Numbered from the stretch's first letter, positions 1-7,330 are shown. The stretch is 64,000 bases of DNA from Bradyrhizobium sp. CSA207 (GCF_029051685.1 NZ_JAACFT010000011.1:1-64000); one strand, 5' to 3'. A program made the numbers and translations. Notes: generated from the letters alone by a model not told the origin.

Positions 1-48
1 ATCACCGACCTGCTGCCCTTCAACTTCCCCAAAACCGCCACTGCCTGA
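1..48 (+). pseudogene. C-terminal tail of an IS66-type transposase (TnpC), cut by window edge
   Basis: Fifteen codons open from the window edge to a TGA at 46-48, ending in a leucine-rich motif (ITDLLPFNF) of the kind seen at the C-terminus of IS66 TnpC proteins. The reading is supported by the sequence ending in TTAC at 127, because IS66-family termini read GTAA inward. The rest of the gene lies outside the window, so I cannot tell whether the transposase is intact. The family call rests on 15 residues plus the terminus. Confidence 0.4.
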
Positions 49-104
49 ACAGGCCAGACGCCGCCCCCGATACGAAGGCCATCCGTCAAAAGCGCAGGCG
101 TCAA

Positions 105-127
105 CGTGCGGGGAAAATCGCGCTTAC
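105..127. mobile_element. Right terminus of an IS66-type element
   Basis: The stretch ends ...CGCTTAC at 127, the complement of the GTAAGCG start typical of IS66 inverted repeats. Immediately to the right (128 onward) the minus strand reads as the interior of a reverse-transcriptase gene, so 127/128 looks like the insertion junction. The left terminus and target duplication are outside the window. Confidence 0.45.
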
Positions 128-291
128 CGTCGATCTGGCGTACACCGCCGCCTTTCTTCGGGATGGCGAAGGTCGTGTATTTGCTCCCGGCCGGAAGTTT
201 ATAAAGCAGAAGGACAATCCGCTTGGTTGGTAGCCAAGCAGATGAGCCATGTCGTGAAGCGTTTTTGACCTGTTTAAGAGACTGGAGCGCC
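128..291 (-). pseudogene. 5' fragment of a retron/Abi-like reverse transcriptase, interrupted by the IS66-type element
   Basis: On the minus strand the translation carries a classic N-terminal reverse-transcriptase block (LLYKLPAGSKYTTF followed by IPKKGGGVRQI), the RT0/RT1 region of bacterial RTs. Upstream of it, in a second frame, is MAHLLGYQPSG, which matches what usually precedes that block, so a frameshift lies near position 210. The gene is cut after RQID by the IS66-type end. Only about 55 codons remain, so it is non-functional. Bacterial RTs of this kind often occur in defence islands, but which class this was cannot be judged. Confidence 0.55.
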
Positions 292-456
292 GACAAGGAT
301 TGCACCGGGGGAGGAAAGGCTTACAGGCACTCTTATGCGCCGCATGGATGGTTCGCCATGCATTTCGTCGAGCTCGTCGTCTCGGAGCAGCACCCGGGAC
401 ATGGAATCATATATCGCGAAGCACGATAACAAATCTGCCTGTAAGCCCGCGTGATT

Positions 457-738
457 TTAGAGTGGATGCGGTGAGTCGGGCAACATCGCCTCGAAGATCC
501 GCGCCCAAACACCCTTGATGCTCCATCGACTGAAGCGCCGGAACACGCTGTTCCAATCGCCAAGCAATTCCGGAAGATCACGCCAGGGAGAGCCCGTACG
601 AACGATCCAAAGCACGCCTTCCACGAACATCCGATTTTCGCGCCCGGTCGAGCCTTTCTGGTCAGGCCGACCTATGATCAGCGGTGCCATCCGCTCCCAC
701 GCCACGTCGCTCAAAACCAAACGGTCCATCACACCCAA
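457..738 (-). pseudogene. N-terminal fragment of an IS5-family transposase
   Basis: The 93-residue product has the DUF4096-type N-terminus of IS5-family transposases: WERMAPLI, then an FVEGVLWIVRTGSPWRDLP block and a downstream WARIFEAM motif. It stops being recognisable after FEAM, and the DDE catalytic part is missing from the DNA to its left, so the copy is truncated. It sits between the broken RT gene and the WYL regulator, consistent with repeated IS activity at this edge of the island. Confidence 0.7.
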
Positions 739-835
739 GACTACCTCCCCAAAAGCAGTCTTGAATCTGATTTGCTCCTAAAAAGGAATACCTAGAGTCC
801 ACACTACCTAGCGCTGGATTGGAAGCGGGTGTGGC

Positions 836-1750
836 CTATTGGTTTGCTGGCGAATACTTTCCTGCTGCAAGCCGGCGTTTAGATTCCTCTTTCGCTTGTT
901 GGCTTGCGTGTAGGAATTCCTCGTAGTTCTGAAGAAAGAGCTGCGCGCGAGCCGGCGGAATCTCTCCCTTTCTAAGATCGAGGTTGTTCCGCTTGATGAA
1001 GTAGAATGCGAGCGCCAGACGCATGTCGATGGCAAGCTCACCATCCTTGAAACGATATTCGCGTTCAATTGTCTCCTTTTGTCGATCATCAAGTTCTGGA
1101 TAAGCGATCAAGCGGAGCGAGAACTTTGTCTGCCATTCGACGTCGTCCGCAGGATCAATACTGGTGTGAGTCGGAGCGCTACCGATCGACAGAATTCGAC
1201 CGAGCACGTAATCACGAAACTCCACGCGGTCTAGTGACAGCGCGCGAACGTGCCAGCGATACCCATCATGACCAAGCGCATGCGGGAGGATCGTACGGAC
1301 GCCAGTCCGTGTCAGCGATTGGTAGTTGATGCTAACTGCACTTCCGGCGGAGATGGCGCGAACAACCGCCCTCAATGTGTACGCCTGGGGACCTCGAACG
1401 ATGTCGGGAACTACATCCACGGGCGGCACGCGGTCGAACCACGTATCGCTCTGGCGGATCGAGCTGCTGGTCAAAGCCCGCAGCTGAAGAAGGTAGCGCT
1501 CGGGTGAAAGGTTGAGAAACTTCGGTCGAAAATCCTGGGTTGCAACATAGGTCTTTTCGGTGGCACTGTACTCGATGTTGCGTGGAACCGTCTTTTGATA
1601 CTCGCGAAGGTCAATCGACGCTTGTGGCGTCGAAATGTCGAATTCCAGTTCCAGATCACGTCGGTTGATTCGGCCGTCCCAGTAAGCACGCCATTCGATG
1701 AACTCGAAGCGCTGCGCCAATCCCCATTTGATTTCAGTAGGTTGCGTCAA
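836..1750 (-). CDS. Winged-helix/WYL transcriptional regulator, CapW/BrxR type
   Basis: The 304-residue protein has an N-terminal winged helix (about 10-70, with the sequence DGRINRRDLELEFDIS), a central WYL-like domain (about 125-205, containing GYRWHVRAL) and a C-terminal WCX-like region. This three-part layout and the N-terminal wording match the CapW/BrxR repressors that control CBASS, BREX and other anti-phage operons. The start is a TTG at 1748-1750; a stop codon lies directly upstream in frame, so no longer form is possible. It is divergent from the ubiquitin-like operon, with about 120 bp between. Inference: it represses that operon and perhaps itself, with release on infection or nucleic-acid stress. 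Confidence 0.85.
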   Translation of the reverse strand: MTQPTEIKWGLAQRFEFIEWRAYWDGRINRRDLELEFDISTPQASIDLREYQKTVPRNIEYSATEKTYVATQDFRPKFLNLSPERYLLQLRALTSSSIRQSDTWFDRVPPVDVVPDIVRGPQAYTLRAVVRAISAGSAVSINYQSLTRTGVRTILPHALGHDGYRWHVRALSLDRVEFRDYVLGRILSIGSAPTHTSIDPADDVEWQTKFSLRLIAYPELDDRQKETIEREYRFKDGELAIDMRLALAFYFIKRNNLDLRKGEIPPARAQLFLQNYEEFLHASQQAKEESKRRLAAGKYSPANQ

Positions 1751-1793
1751 TTACGTATACTTTCTTGACCAGTCGTGTTTTCATACTTACATA
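1746..1793 (+). promoter_or_regulatory. Putative promoter and operator between the WYL regulator and the Ubl operon
   Basis: A -35-like TTGACC (1765-1770) and a -10-like TACATA (1788-1793) are 17 bp apart and point at the Ubl gene. The -35 overlaps an inverted repeat GTCAA-N14-TTGAC (1746-1750 and 1765-1769), and ATACTT occurs twice 26 bp apart (1757-1762 and 1783-1788). Overlap with the promoter fits a repressor site for the divergent WYL protein. The elements are seen; the regulator-site pairing is inferred. Confidence 0.45.
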
Positions 1794-1872
1794 GTTTTTA
1801 TACCCTCTTGGATGGGTGTGTCTTGCGAGGGTTAACTTCTTACCGCCGGATTCCGGCAGATTGGAAATCATT

Positions 1873-2139
1873 ATGTCTGATGGCAAGCCTGAAACGCCCG
1901 GCAACGTGTCCGGGCACCACGAACCGAAGGTGACGATTACTGTCGACGATCACCAATACGAAGTGCGGCCTGGCCAGTGGATTGTCCAAGACCTGAAGAC
2001 CGCTGTCGGAGTAGACCCCGCGAAGGCCCTCGCTGAGATCACGCCCCATGGTCTGGTCGACCTCGACGACGCATCCTCAATTGGAGTGCACGAAGGCCAG
2101 CGGTTCATGAGCCATGTCCGTTCTGGGGCTTCCTCCTGA
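1873..2139 (+). CDS. Ubiquitin-like protein with one multi-ubiquitin-type beta-grasp domain
   Basis: From the ATG at 1873 the product is 88 residues. After a polar 15-residue N-terminus, residues about 17-84 have the pattern of the bacterial multi-ubiquitin (Multi_ubiq) beta-grasp family: alternating strand VTITVDD, then GQWIVQDLK, a hydrophobic core and EGQRFM near the end. A GTG at 1816 would add 19 residues, but they look unlike the family. The C-terminus is RSGASS: there is no terminal Gly-Gly. Conjugation would therefore need trimming by the downstream peptidase to the single Gly at residue 85, or another chemistry. The stop overlaps the next start (TGATG), so the two are translationally coupled. 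Confidence 0.75.
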   Translation: MSDGKPETPGNVSGHHEPKVTITVDDHQYEVRPGQWIVQDLKTAVGVDPAKALAEITPHGLVDLDDASSIGVHEGQRFMSHVRSGASS

Positions 2140-2504
2140 TGTCGGCGGTAACCGACGAGCTGGACGCGAGACTTCGCCCGATCGCTGAACTGTGTGAAGG
2201 CGAGGTCTCGTTCCGGAAAGAAGGATGGCGAGAGCTGATCCTCATGAAGGCGCTGCGCCTCGTTGCCTCCGGAGCGCAGCACAAAATTGATGCGATCCTT
2301 TGTCTTAATCACGACAATCCTACCTACCCCACAAAGCTGTACTTGGCGCAGCCGGTTGGCAGCGACCTGAATTGGAATGAGACCGTGTACCTCCTCGATC
2401 GCAGCTGGCACACGTTCTCTTGGAGCAACGTCAGCCCCGATCAGCCTTGGTTTGATATTTTGGCCGCCCATCTGAGGGCGATCGACCGCGGAGGCAAGCC
2501 ATGA
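2139..2504 (+). CDS. Small E2-like (UBC/RWD-fold?) protein of a ubiquitin-like operon
   Basis: A 121-residue soluble protein with no signal peptide or membrane segment. The E2 call comes mainly from position: it lies between a ubiquitin-like protein and a JAMM peptidase/E1 pair, the slot where E2 enzymes sit in bacterial conjugation operons. Internal features are compatible (YPTKLYL strand, then a Trp-rich WHTFSW segment). It has only two cysteines, Cys19 and Cys55, and neither sits after an HPN-like motif, so the usual catalytic cysteine cannot be assigned. It may be a divergent E2, an inactive UEV-like adaptor, or something else. ATGA overlap couples it to the next gene. Confidence 0.5.
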   Translation: MSAVTDELDARLRPIAELCEGEVSFRKEGWRELILMKALRLVASGAQHKIDAILCLNHDNPTYPTKLYLAQPVGSDLNWNETVYLLDRSWHTFSWSNVSPDQPWFDILAAHLRAIDRGGKP

Positions 2505-3034
2505 AGATTCTATTTCGGGCTACTGGAGATTTCATGGCGGCCGTGAGGAGGGATCTCTCGCGTCGTCATCCATTTGCGCACGAACGAGTGGGCTTTATCA
2601 CGGCCCGTGCGGCTCAGGGGCATGATCATCTTGTTGTTCTCGCTGAGGACTATCATCCCGTCGCGGATAACGACTATGTTCCTGATCCCAGCGTGGGCGC
2701 GATGATTGGCCAGGAAGCTCTGCGGAAGGCACTCGAGCTTGCGCTACTGAAACCGGTCGGTGTCTTTCATGTCCACTTGCATGGCCTTCCGGCGGGCAGG
2801 AGGTTGTGGTTCAGCCCCATCGATCTACGCGAGCAGGTCAAGTTTGTCCCCGACTTCTTCAAGGTCCGGCGCAATATGCCGCACGGGGCGATAGTTCTGA
2901 GTCCTTACAGCGCAGCGGGTAGGGTCTGGCTGCGGCCCGACGAAATCGTGAACTTCTCCGAATTCGTTGAAGTTGACGCGCAGGTTTCCATTCGAAAGTC
3001 TTCCCAAGACGGAAGCACGGATTTTTATGCATGA
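2501..3034 (+). CDS. JAMM/JAB metallopeptidase, deubiquitinase-like
   Basis: The 177-residue protein carries the JAMM zinc-site pattern: Glu28 in an ERVGF strand, a histidine cluster HVHLH (His90, His92, His94) and S-x2-D at Ser105/Asp108. The distance from the histidines to the serine is longer than the usual seven residues, so the loop is extended. In bacterial ubiquitin-like operons such enzymes trim the Ubl precursor and remove it from targets; here processing matters because the Ubl lacks a terminal Gly-Gly. The start overlaps the upstream stop and its own stop overlaps the E1 start. Confidence 0.8.
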   Translation: MKILFRATGDFMAAVRRDLSRRHPFAHERVGFITARAAQGHDHLVVLAEDYHPVADNDYVPDPSVGAMIGQEALRKALELALLKPVGVFHVHLHGLPAGRRLWFSPIDLREQVKFVPDFFKVRRNMPHGAIVLSPYSAAGRVWLRPDEIVNFSEFVEVDAQVSIRKSSQDGSTDFYA

Positions 3035-3846
3035 GCAGCAAGGGAGATTTCACGCGGCAGAGTTTTCTTGGTCCGAACTCCGAAAACGTGCTTGCAGATG
3101 TCAGGGTGGCTCTGGTCGGTCTGGGGGGGGGCGGCTCCCAGATTGCACAACAGCTTGCTCATGTGGGAGTCGGCCATTACCGTCTGCTGGACCCTCAAGC
3201 GATTGAAGAAAGTAATCTCAACCGCCTCGTTGGAGCTACTCAAAACGATGTCGACCGTGGAACGGCAAAGGTTGAAATCGTGCAACGCACGATTTTGGGA
3301 ATCCGACCGTGGGCGACCGTCGAAGCTGTTCAGGAAAAGTGGCAGGACGCAACCTATCTGCTGAGGGATGCGCACGTCATGTTCGGTTGTGTGGATGGAT
3401 TTCAGCAGAGGGAAGCACTCGAACGTGCGGCCCGTCGCTTCTGTATTCCCTACATCGATATAGGAATGGACGTGATTGAAGTCGCGCAAGGGAATTTTGC
3501 AATCTCCGGACAGATGATCATGACGCGGCCTGGCCGTCCATGTCTGCGTTGCCTTGGCTTTCTGAATTCGCAGAATCTCAGCCAGGAGGAAAACCGTTAC
3601 GGCGATGCAGGAATAAATCCACAAGTCGTTTGGACCAACGGGACTCTGGCGTCACTCGCGGTTGGGGCATTTATCAGGCTGATTGCCCCATGGTCGAACT
3701 TTAAAGATGACTTCACCTGGCTAGAGCTAGATGGAAACAACCAGACGGTGACGCCTAGCCCGCGGCCAGCTTATGAGCCCATTCCCGGCTTATGCCCCCA
3801 TCACGGTGGGCCGGACGGCGTGGGCGATCCGTTTTTTTCATTGTAA
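3031..3846 (+). CDS. ThiF/MoeB-type E1-like adenylyltransferase
   Basis: The 271-residue protein is a single ThiF-fold E1. It shows the nucleotide loop GLGGGG (30-35), acidic Asp54 closing the second strand, NLNR (62-65), catalytic Lys80, a GCVDG metal/adenylate loop (Asp122) and zinc ligands CLRC (Cys171, Cys174) with CPHH near the C-terminus (Cys255, His257/258). It should adenylate the C-terminus of the Ubl at 1873. It lacks the large extra domains of eukaryotic E1s and is short even for bacterial E1s of this kind. It is the last gene of the coupled operon; its 3' end overlaps an opposing gene by 46 bp. Confidence 0.85.
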   Translation: MSSKGDFTRQSFLGPNSENVLADVRVALVGLGGGGSQIAQQLAHVGVGHYRLLDPQAIEESNLNRLVGATQNDVDRGTAKVEIVQRTILGIRPWATVEAVQEKWQDATYLLRDAHVMFGCVDGFQQREALERAARRFCIPYIDIGMDVIEVAQGNFAISGQMIMTRPGRPCLRCLGFLNSQNLSQEENRYGDAGINPQVVWTNGTLASLAVGAFIRLIAPWSNFKDDFTWLELDGNNQTVTPSPRPAYEPIPGLCPHHGGPDGVGDPFFSL

Positions 3847-4325
3847 GCTTCCGACTGAAAGGGCGACGGCAGCGGTGCTGCTTGGCTGATGGCGGCGGAG
3901 ACCCACTCGATGTCCGCGGGCTCTTCCTGAATTTTTAGATGCTTTCGAACTCCGGTCACGAACGCGGCGGGATCCGGCGCGACCAGCTGCTTAAGTTTCA
4001 GCGTTTCGGCCTGAGGGTCTAGAGCTGCCCTTGCGTCCCCTTGAATGATGGCGGTCACGATGGCCGCCCAGGGAGTCGTTCCCGTTCGGATGCGCGAGCA
4101 GGCTATTGCCACCTTTTCGCCAGGCGCTCGAGTGCTCGCTGCGGCTTTGATGCGCTCCATCATGCTTTCCACCGAGGACCTCGAATAGGCCACCTTCTCC
4201 TGCAACATCTGCATGGGGTCCTCCATGCGAGCAACCAAGCGGTCGCTGTTTCTGGGTGCGAAACTGGTGCGGTCACGCCTGCTCGTTGCAGACGAGTCGG
4301 GATGGACTTCTATACCCGTAGTCAC
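3801..4325 (-). CDS. Hypothetical protein convergent with the E1 gene
   Basis: A 174-residue reading frame on the minus strand fills the gap between the E1 and integrase genes and overlaps the E1 3' end by 46 bp. It has no membrane segment. The N-terminal half is rich in Arg/Ser/Glu with a likely helical stretch (residues 35-60), and internal methionines at about residues 34 and 38 are alternative starts. I do not recognise a family. The length of the open frame and the absence of a competing frame support a real gene; the function is unknown. Confidence 0.45.
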   Translation of the reverse strand: MTTGIEVHPDSSATSRRDRTSFAPRNSDRLVARMEDPMQMLQEKVAYSRSSVESMMERIKAAASTRAPGEKVAIACSRIRTGTTPWAAIVTAIIQGDARAALDPQAETLKLKQLVAPDPAAFVTGVRKHLKIQEEPADIEWVSAAISQAAPLPSPFQSEAYNEKNGSPTPSGPP

Positions 4326-4384
4326 CGCGCGAACCGTAGGTTTTGGCCGTGGGTTCGGAGGACGGATTTTGCGAGGGAGGACAC

Positions 4385-5608
4385 ATGCCTGGCAAGCTCA
4401 AGCCACTCGATGTCGAACGTGAAATTCGGCCGGGCAAATACCCTGACGGCGACGGTCTCTACCTGATCGTCGCGAGCGTCACGTCGAAGAATTGGAACTA
4501 TCGGTACTGGAAGGACGGAAAGCAACGGTGGCTCGGTCTAGGGTCGGTCAAGGACGTATCACTGAAAGATGCGCGCCTAGCTCGGGATGCGGCGCGGCTC
4601 CGAGTGAAGGGGGATCGCGGCACACCCGGCGTCGACATCGTGCAAGAGAAGCGAGCGGCGCGCGAGGAAGCGAAAGCCATAGAGATCAAGGTCACTCTGC
4701 CCACCTTCGAGCAGTGCGCCGAAATCTACATTCGGGAGCGCTGGCCAAACTGGAGCAAGAAGCATCGCGCCCAATGGCCGTCTTCGCTCAAACGCTACGC
4801 TTACGCGACGATTGGAAAACTCACCATCCCGGAGATCAAGCCCAGCCACATCTATGAATTGCTCCGGCCAATCTGGGTTGAGAAGCGAGAGACAGCTAAT
4901 CGTGTGCGCGGACGGATCGAAACGATCATTGCGAAGAATGTCGATGTTGACGACCGCGATTTTCGGAATCCTGCTGAACTCACCAAACAATTGCGCGAGA
5001 AGCTTCCAAGGCGGCCGAAACGCGTCGTTCAGCATCATCCCGCGCTGCCCTACGCCGAAGCACCGCAGTTCTTGATTGACCTGTCCGCAGCAAGCGGCAT
5101 CGCGGCTTTGATGCTTCGCTTTCTGATCTTCACGGCGTGCCGCACCAACGAAGTCGTAGACGCCCGCTGGTCCGAGATCGATCGACCATCATCGATTTGG
5201 AAGATCCCCGGCGATCGCATGAAGATGAACCAGGATCATGTCGTACCACTTTCGGAACCTGCACTCGCGATCCTCGACAAGATACGCGATGGTAGCCAGG
5301 GCGAACTGGTCTTCGCGAACCCTGACGGTGGAATGTTCTCAGAGAATGCGATGCTGGCCGTACTGGATCGCCTCGGATACAGTCACGTCACGGTGCACGG
5401 CTTCCGCTCGACGTTTGCAACATGGGCAGAGGAGTGCACGGACTATCCCGACGGCGTCCGCGAGGCAGCGCTGGCGCACAAGTACAAATCCGAGACTACA
5501 GCAGCCTATCAGCGCGGGCAAAAGCTCGAGAAGCGACGGGTCCTCATGAACGACTGGGCGCAGTTCCTTGCAGGATCAAACATCATCCACTTTGGCGAAA
5601 AGGGTTGA
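4385..5608 (+). CDS. int: Tyrosine recombinase, P4-type integrase
   Basis: The 407-residue protein has the DUF4102-type N-terminal arm-binding domain (1-95), a SAM-like core-binding domain (about 105-210) and a C-terminal catalytic domain with Arg253, His338-x2-Arg341, His365 and Tyr375 in the expected order. All catalytic residues are present, so it is likely active. The ATG at 4385 is preceded by GGGAGG at 4373-4378, which favours it over an in-frame start at 4343. It lies 0.53 kb from a tRNA-Arg 3' fragment, the typical target of this family, and should catalyse integration and excision of the element. Confidence 0.9.
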   Translation: MPGKLKPLDVEREIRPGKYPDGDGLYLIVASVTSKNWNYRYWKDGKQRWLGLGSVKDVSLKDARLARDAARLRVKGDRGTPGVDIVQEKRAAREEAKAIEIKVTLPTFEQCAEIYIRERWPNWSKKHRAQWPSSLKRYAYATIGKLTIPEIKPSHIYELLRPIWVEKRETANRVRGRIETIIAKNVDVDDRDFRNPAELTKQLREKLPRRPKRVVQHHPALPYAEAPQFLIDLSAASGIAALMLRFLIFTACRTNEVVDARWSEIDRPSSIWKIPGDRMKMNQDHVVPLSEPALAILDKIRDGSQGELVFANPDGGMFSENAMLAVLDRLGYSHVTVHGFRSTFATWAEECTDYPDGVREAALAHKYKSETTAAYQRGQKLEKRRVLMNDWAQFLAGSNIIHFGEKG

Positions 5609-5759
5609 TCGATCTTGGACAGGCCAATTCTTGGGGCGTTTGATACACTCTCTAGACCGGGCAAAACACGAAATCGCACGACCTGACATCCGAAAATGCG
5701 CATGGTCCCCTGAGTGCCTTGCGCCGAAAACCCGGTCTGGCACGCTGCGAAACGTCAGG

Positions 5760-6023
5760 GAACAACAGGATGGTTCGTATGTCTCGCGCCATGTCCATCG
5801 CGGTAGAATCCCCGCTCGTAGCGTCGCCGAATCAGGCGATGAGGGCGATCCAGGTCTCGCTAAAAAGCTGTACGAACTTATCAACACGGGCGAGTTGGAG
5901 AGTTATACTGAAGGCAAGTCGCGACGCATCACGGTCAAATCGATCAATGACTACATCGAGCGCCGATTGGTAGCAGAAGCGGTTCGGCGCGGCTGCGCTG
6001 CATCCCCTCGAAACAACCAATAA
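5760..6023 (+). CDS. Excisionase-like helix-turn-helix protein (start uncertain)
   Basis: The C-terminal part reads KKLYELINTGELESYTEGK followed by SRRITVKSINDYIERRL, the winged MerR-like HTH_17 pattern of phage and island excisionases. The region upstream of KKLYEL lacks a clear ATG in this frame and the usual family sequence is only loosely recognisable, so the start is undefined and a frameshift near 5840 is possible. Its place between integrase and attachment site supports a role in excision directionality. Confidence 0.5.
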   Translation, partial: EQQDGSYVSRHVHRGRIPARSVAESGDEGDPGLAKKLYELINTGELESYTEGKSRRITVKSINDYIERRLVAEAVRRGCAASPRNNQ

Positions 6024-6141
6024 TGTCCTGAGTGCCACGCCCGGTTCGGCGGCTGCGAGCCGTTCGGCCAGCGTATCGGACGGGCCGACCTCCGACAATT
6101 CACGATGGGCCCAGCTGCAGACGAGCAAACGTGGCCCGGGT

Positions 6142-6189
6142 AGACTACGAATCTGAGGGGCGGACGTTCGAATCGTTCCGGGCGCGCCA
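6142..6189 (+). other. 3' fragment of tRNA-Arg(ACG): attachment-site scar (att)
   Basis: The stretch contains an anticodon loop CTACGAA (6145-6151, anticodon ACG), most of the 3' anticodon strand, a perfect T-arm (GGACG, loop TTCGAAT, CGTTC; 6162-6178), an acceptor 3' strand CGGGCGC and an encoded CCA (6187-6189). Pairing fails just upstream of 6142 and no D-arm or 5' acceptor strand follows, so this is only the 3' half. Such duplicated tRNA 3' ends mark the distal boundary of tRNA-integrated elements. The intact gene should lie left of this window, with non-element DNA to the right. Confidence 0.8.
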
Positions 6190-6499
6190 TCATCTCGCGA
6201 AGTCCTTGTTTCTCGGGAATAAATCGACAAATCAATAGCTTCGTCCTGCCGCACTGGTATCAAGCGGTGGGATCAATGGTGCGTATCGTGGGACTTGGTC
6301 TGATACAAAACGAGCATGGCGTTTGGTGTGTGCGCCGGAACGCTCAACGTTTGCCGGCGTGTTCGATGGCCGTTTGTATCTGCCCACCGCGAAGCCACCG
6401 AACAAGAGAAGTTTCGATACTCGCTCAGGACGGCGAACGCTGTAGACGATCGAGACGGCGCATCCTTGAGAGAACCTTGCCACAAGCGCGGCGACAGGC

Positions 6500-6640
6500 G
6501 CCGGTTCGCGATTACTCTCGTCCGTGATGATCGCGGCAAGCTGCGCGAGACCTTCCCGTCCCGTCTCCGCAACGAGGCCGAACTCGGCAAGGTGGGCTCG
6601 GAGCGCATTGATCAGCTGCGTGCGCTGCGCGCGAACACGG
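6500..6640 (-). pseudogene. IS110-family transposase fragment
   Basis: On the minus strand about 40 residues match the middle of IS110/IS1111 transposases: RTQLINALRAHLAEFGL, then ETGREGLAQLAAII. Flanking sequence in all frames is not transposase-like, so only a short remnant remains. It lies just outside the att scar. Confidence 0.5.
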
Positions 6641-6665
6641 GCCGGCGGCAGGGCATGCCTGCTTG

Positions 6666-6821
6666 GCCAATTTGGTCCAGGGAACGGTGTGCAAGATCCT
6701 CGGCAAGGAGGAAATCAAGCCGCACAAGGTGTGCTACGACTATCTTAAAAATCGCGATGCTGAGTTCGAACGGAAGATGGCCGAGGTCCTGTGCGTCTAT
6801 CGTGAAGTCGCGAGTTCCTGA
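6666..6821 (+). pseudogene. IS630-family transposase fragment
   Basis: A 51-codon frame ending at TGA 6819-6821 encodes a segment typical of the middle of IS630-family transposases: KILGKEEIKPHKV, then NRDAEFERKMAEVLCVYRE. No start is present and the frame continues into unrelated sequence, so it is a relic. Confidence 0.55.
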
Positions 6822-7117
6822 AGACCTCCGGTAGGTTCGCGGCCCTAGTCCCGCCCGCGCTGACCGCCTGACTTTCGACGCCGTTGACGTTAACCGCGAT
6901 TGCGAAGTGGGCGGGCGACGGATCCATCATCGAGCATCACCACCGCGACCGCGATTGAGGAGCTGCCAGTCCGAGCGACAGTTGAACGAAGGCCTGCCGC
7001 CAGTGTTCGAGCATCCGCCAGCTCTGAATGCGAGCTCTGCCTTAGGTCTCAGCCACGAGACAGGCCCGGATTGGGGTCTTTTCTCTGCCTGGTGCGACCC
7101 CGGCGGGCATCGCGGCC

Positions 7118-7330
7118 TCAATGGCGCAACAGCACGGCTTCCCGAAGCGCGCGGCTTGAACTTAAGACGCAGACGATACCCAAAGCCATTAGCAGCACGC
7201 CTATCCAGGTTTCCGTCCAGCCTCTTCCCTTTTCGCCCGTCTCTGTAGCATGCAGATCGACCGGCACAACCGGTGGCACGGAGGCATCCACCGCGTCGCT
7301 AGCAGCCGGCGCGGGCGCCCCAGGCTTTTG
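7118..7330 (-). CDS. Possible small single-span membrane protein
   Basis: A minus-strand frame ending at 7118 encodes an acidic/proline-rich segment followed by one hydrophobic helix (TWIGVLLMALGIVCVL) and a short basic tail ending LLRH. No convincing ATG with a ribosome site was found. It may be a real small tail-anchored protein or a decayed gene. Confidence 0.25.
   Translation of the reverse strand, partial: QKPGAPAPAASDAVDASVPPVVPVDLHATETGEKGRGWTETWIGVLLMALGIVCVLSSSRALREAVLLRH

Noticed and set aside
6100-6189. Complete tRNA-Arg gene
   Set aside because: Pairing breaks at the top of the anticodon stem and there is no D-arm or 5' acceptor strand; only the 3' part is tRNA-like.
1-6189. Prophage
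   Set aside because: Integrase and excisionase are present, but no capsid, terminase, tail or lysis genes are visible in this part; a genomic island fits better.
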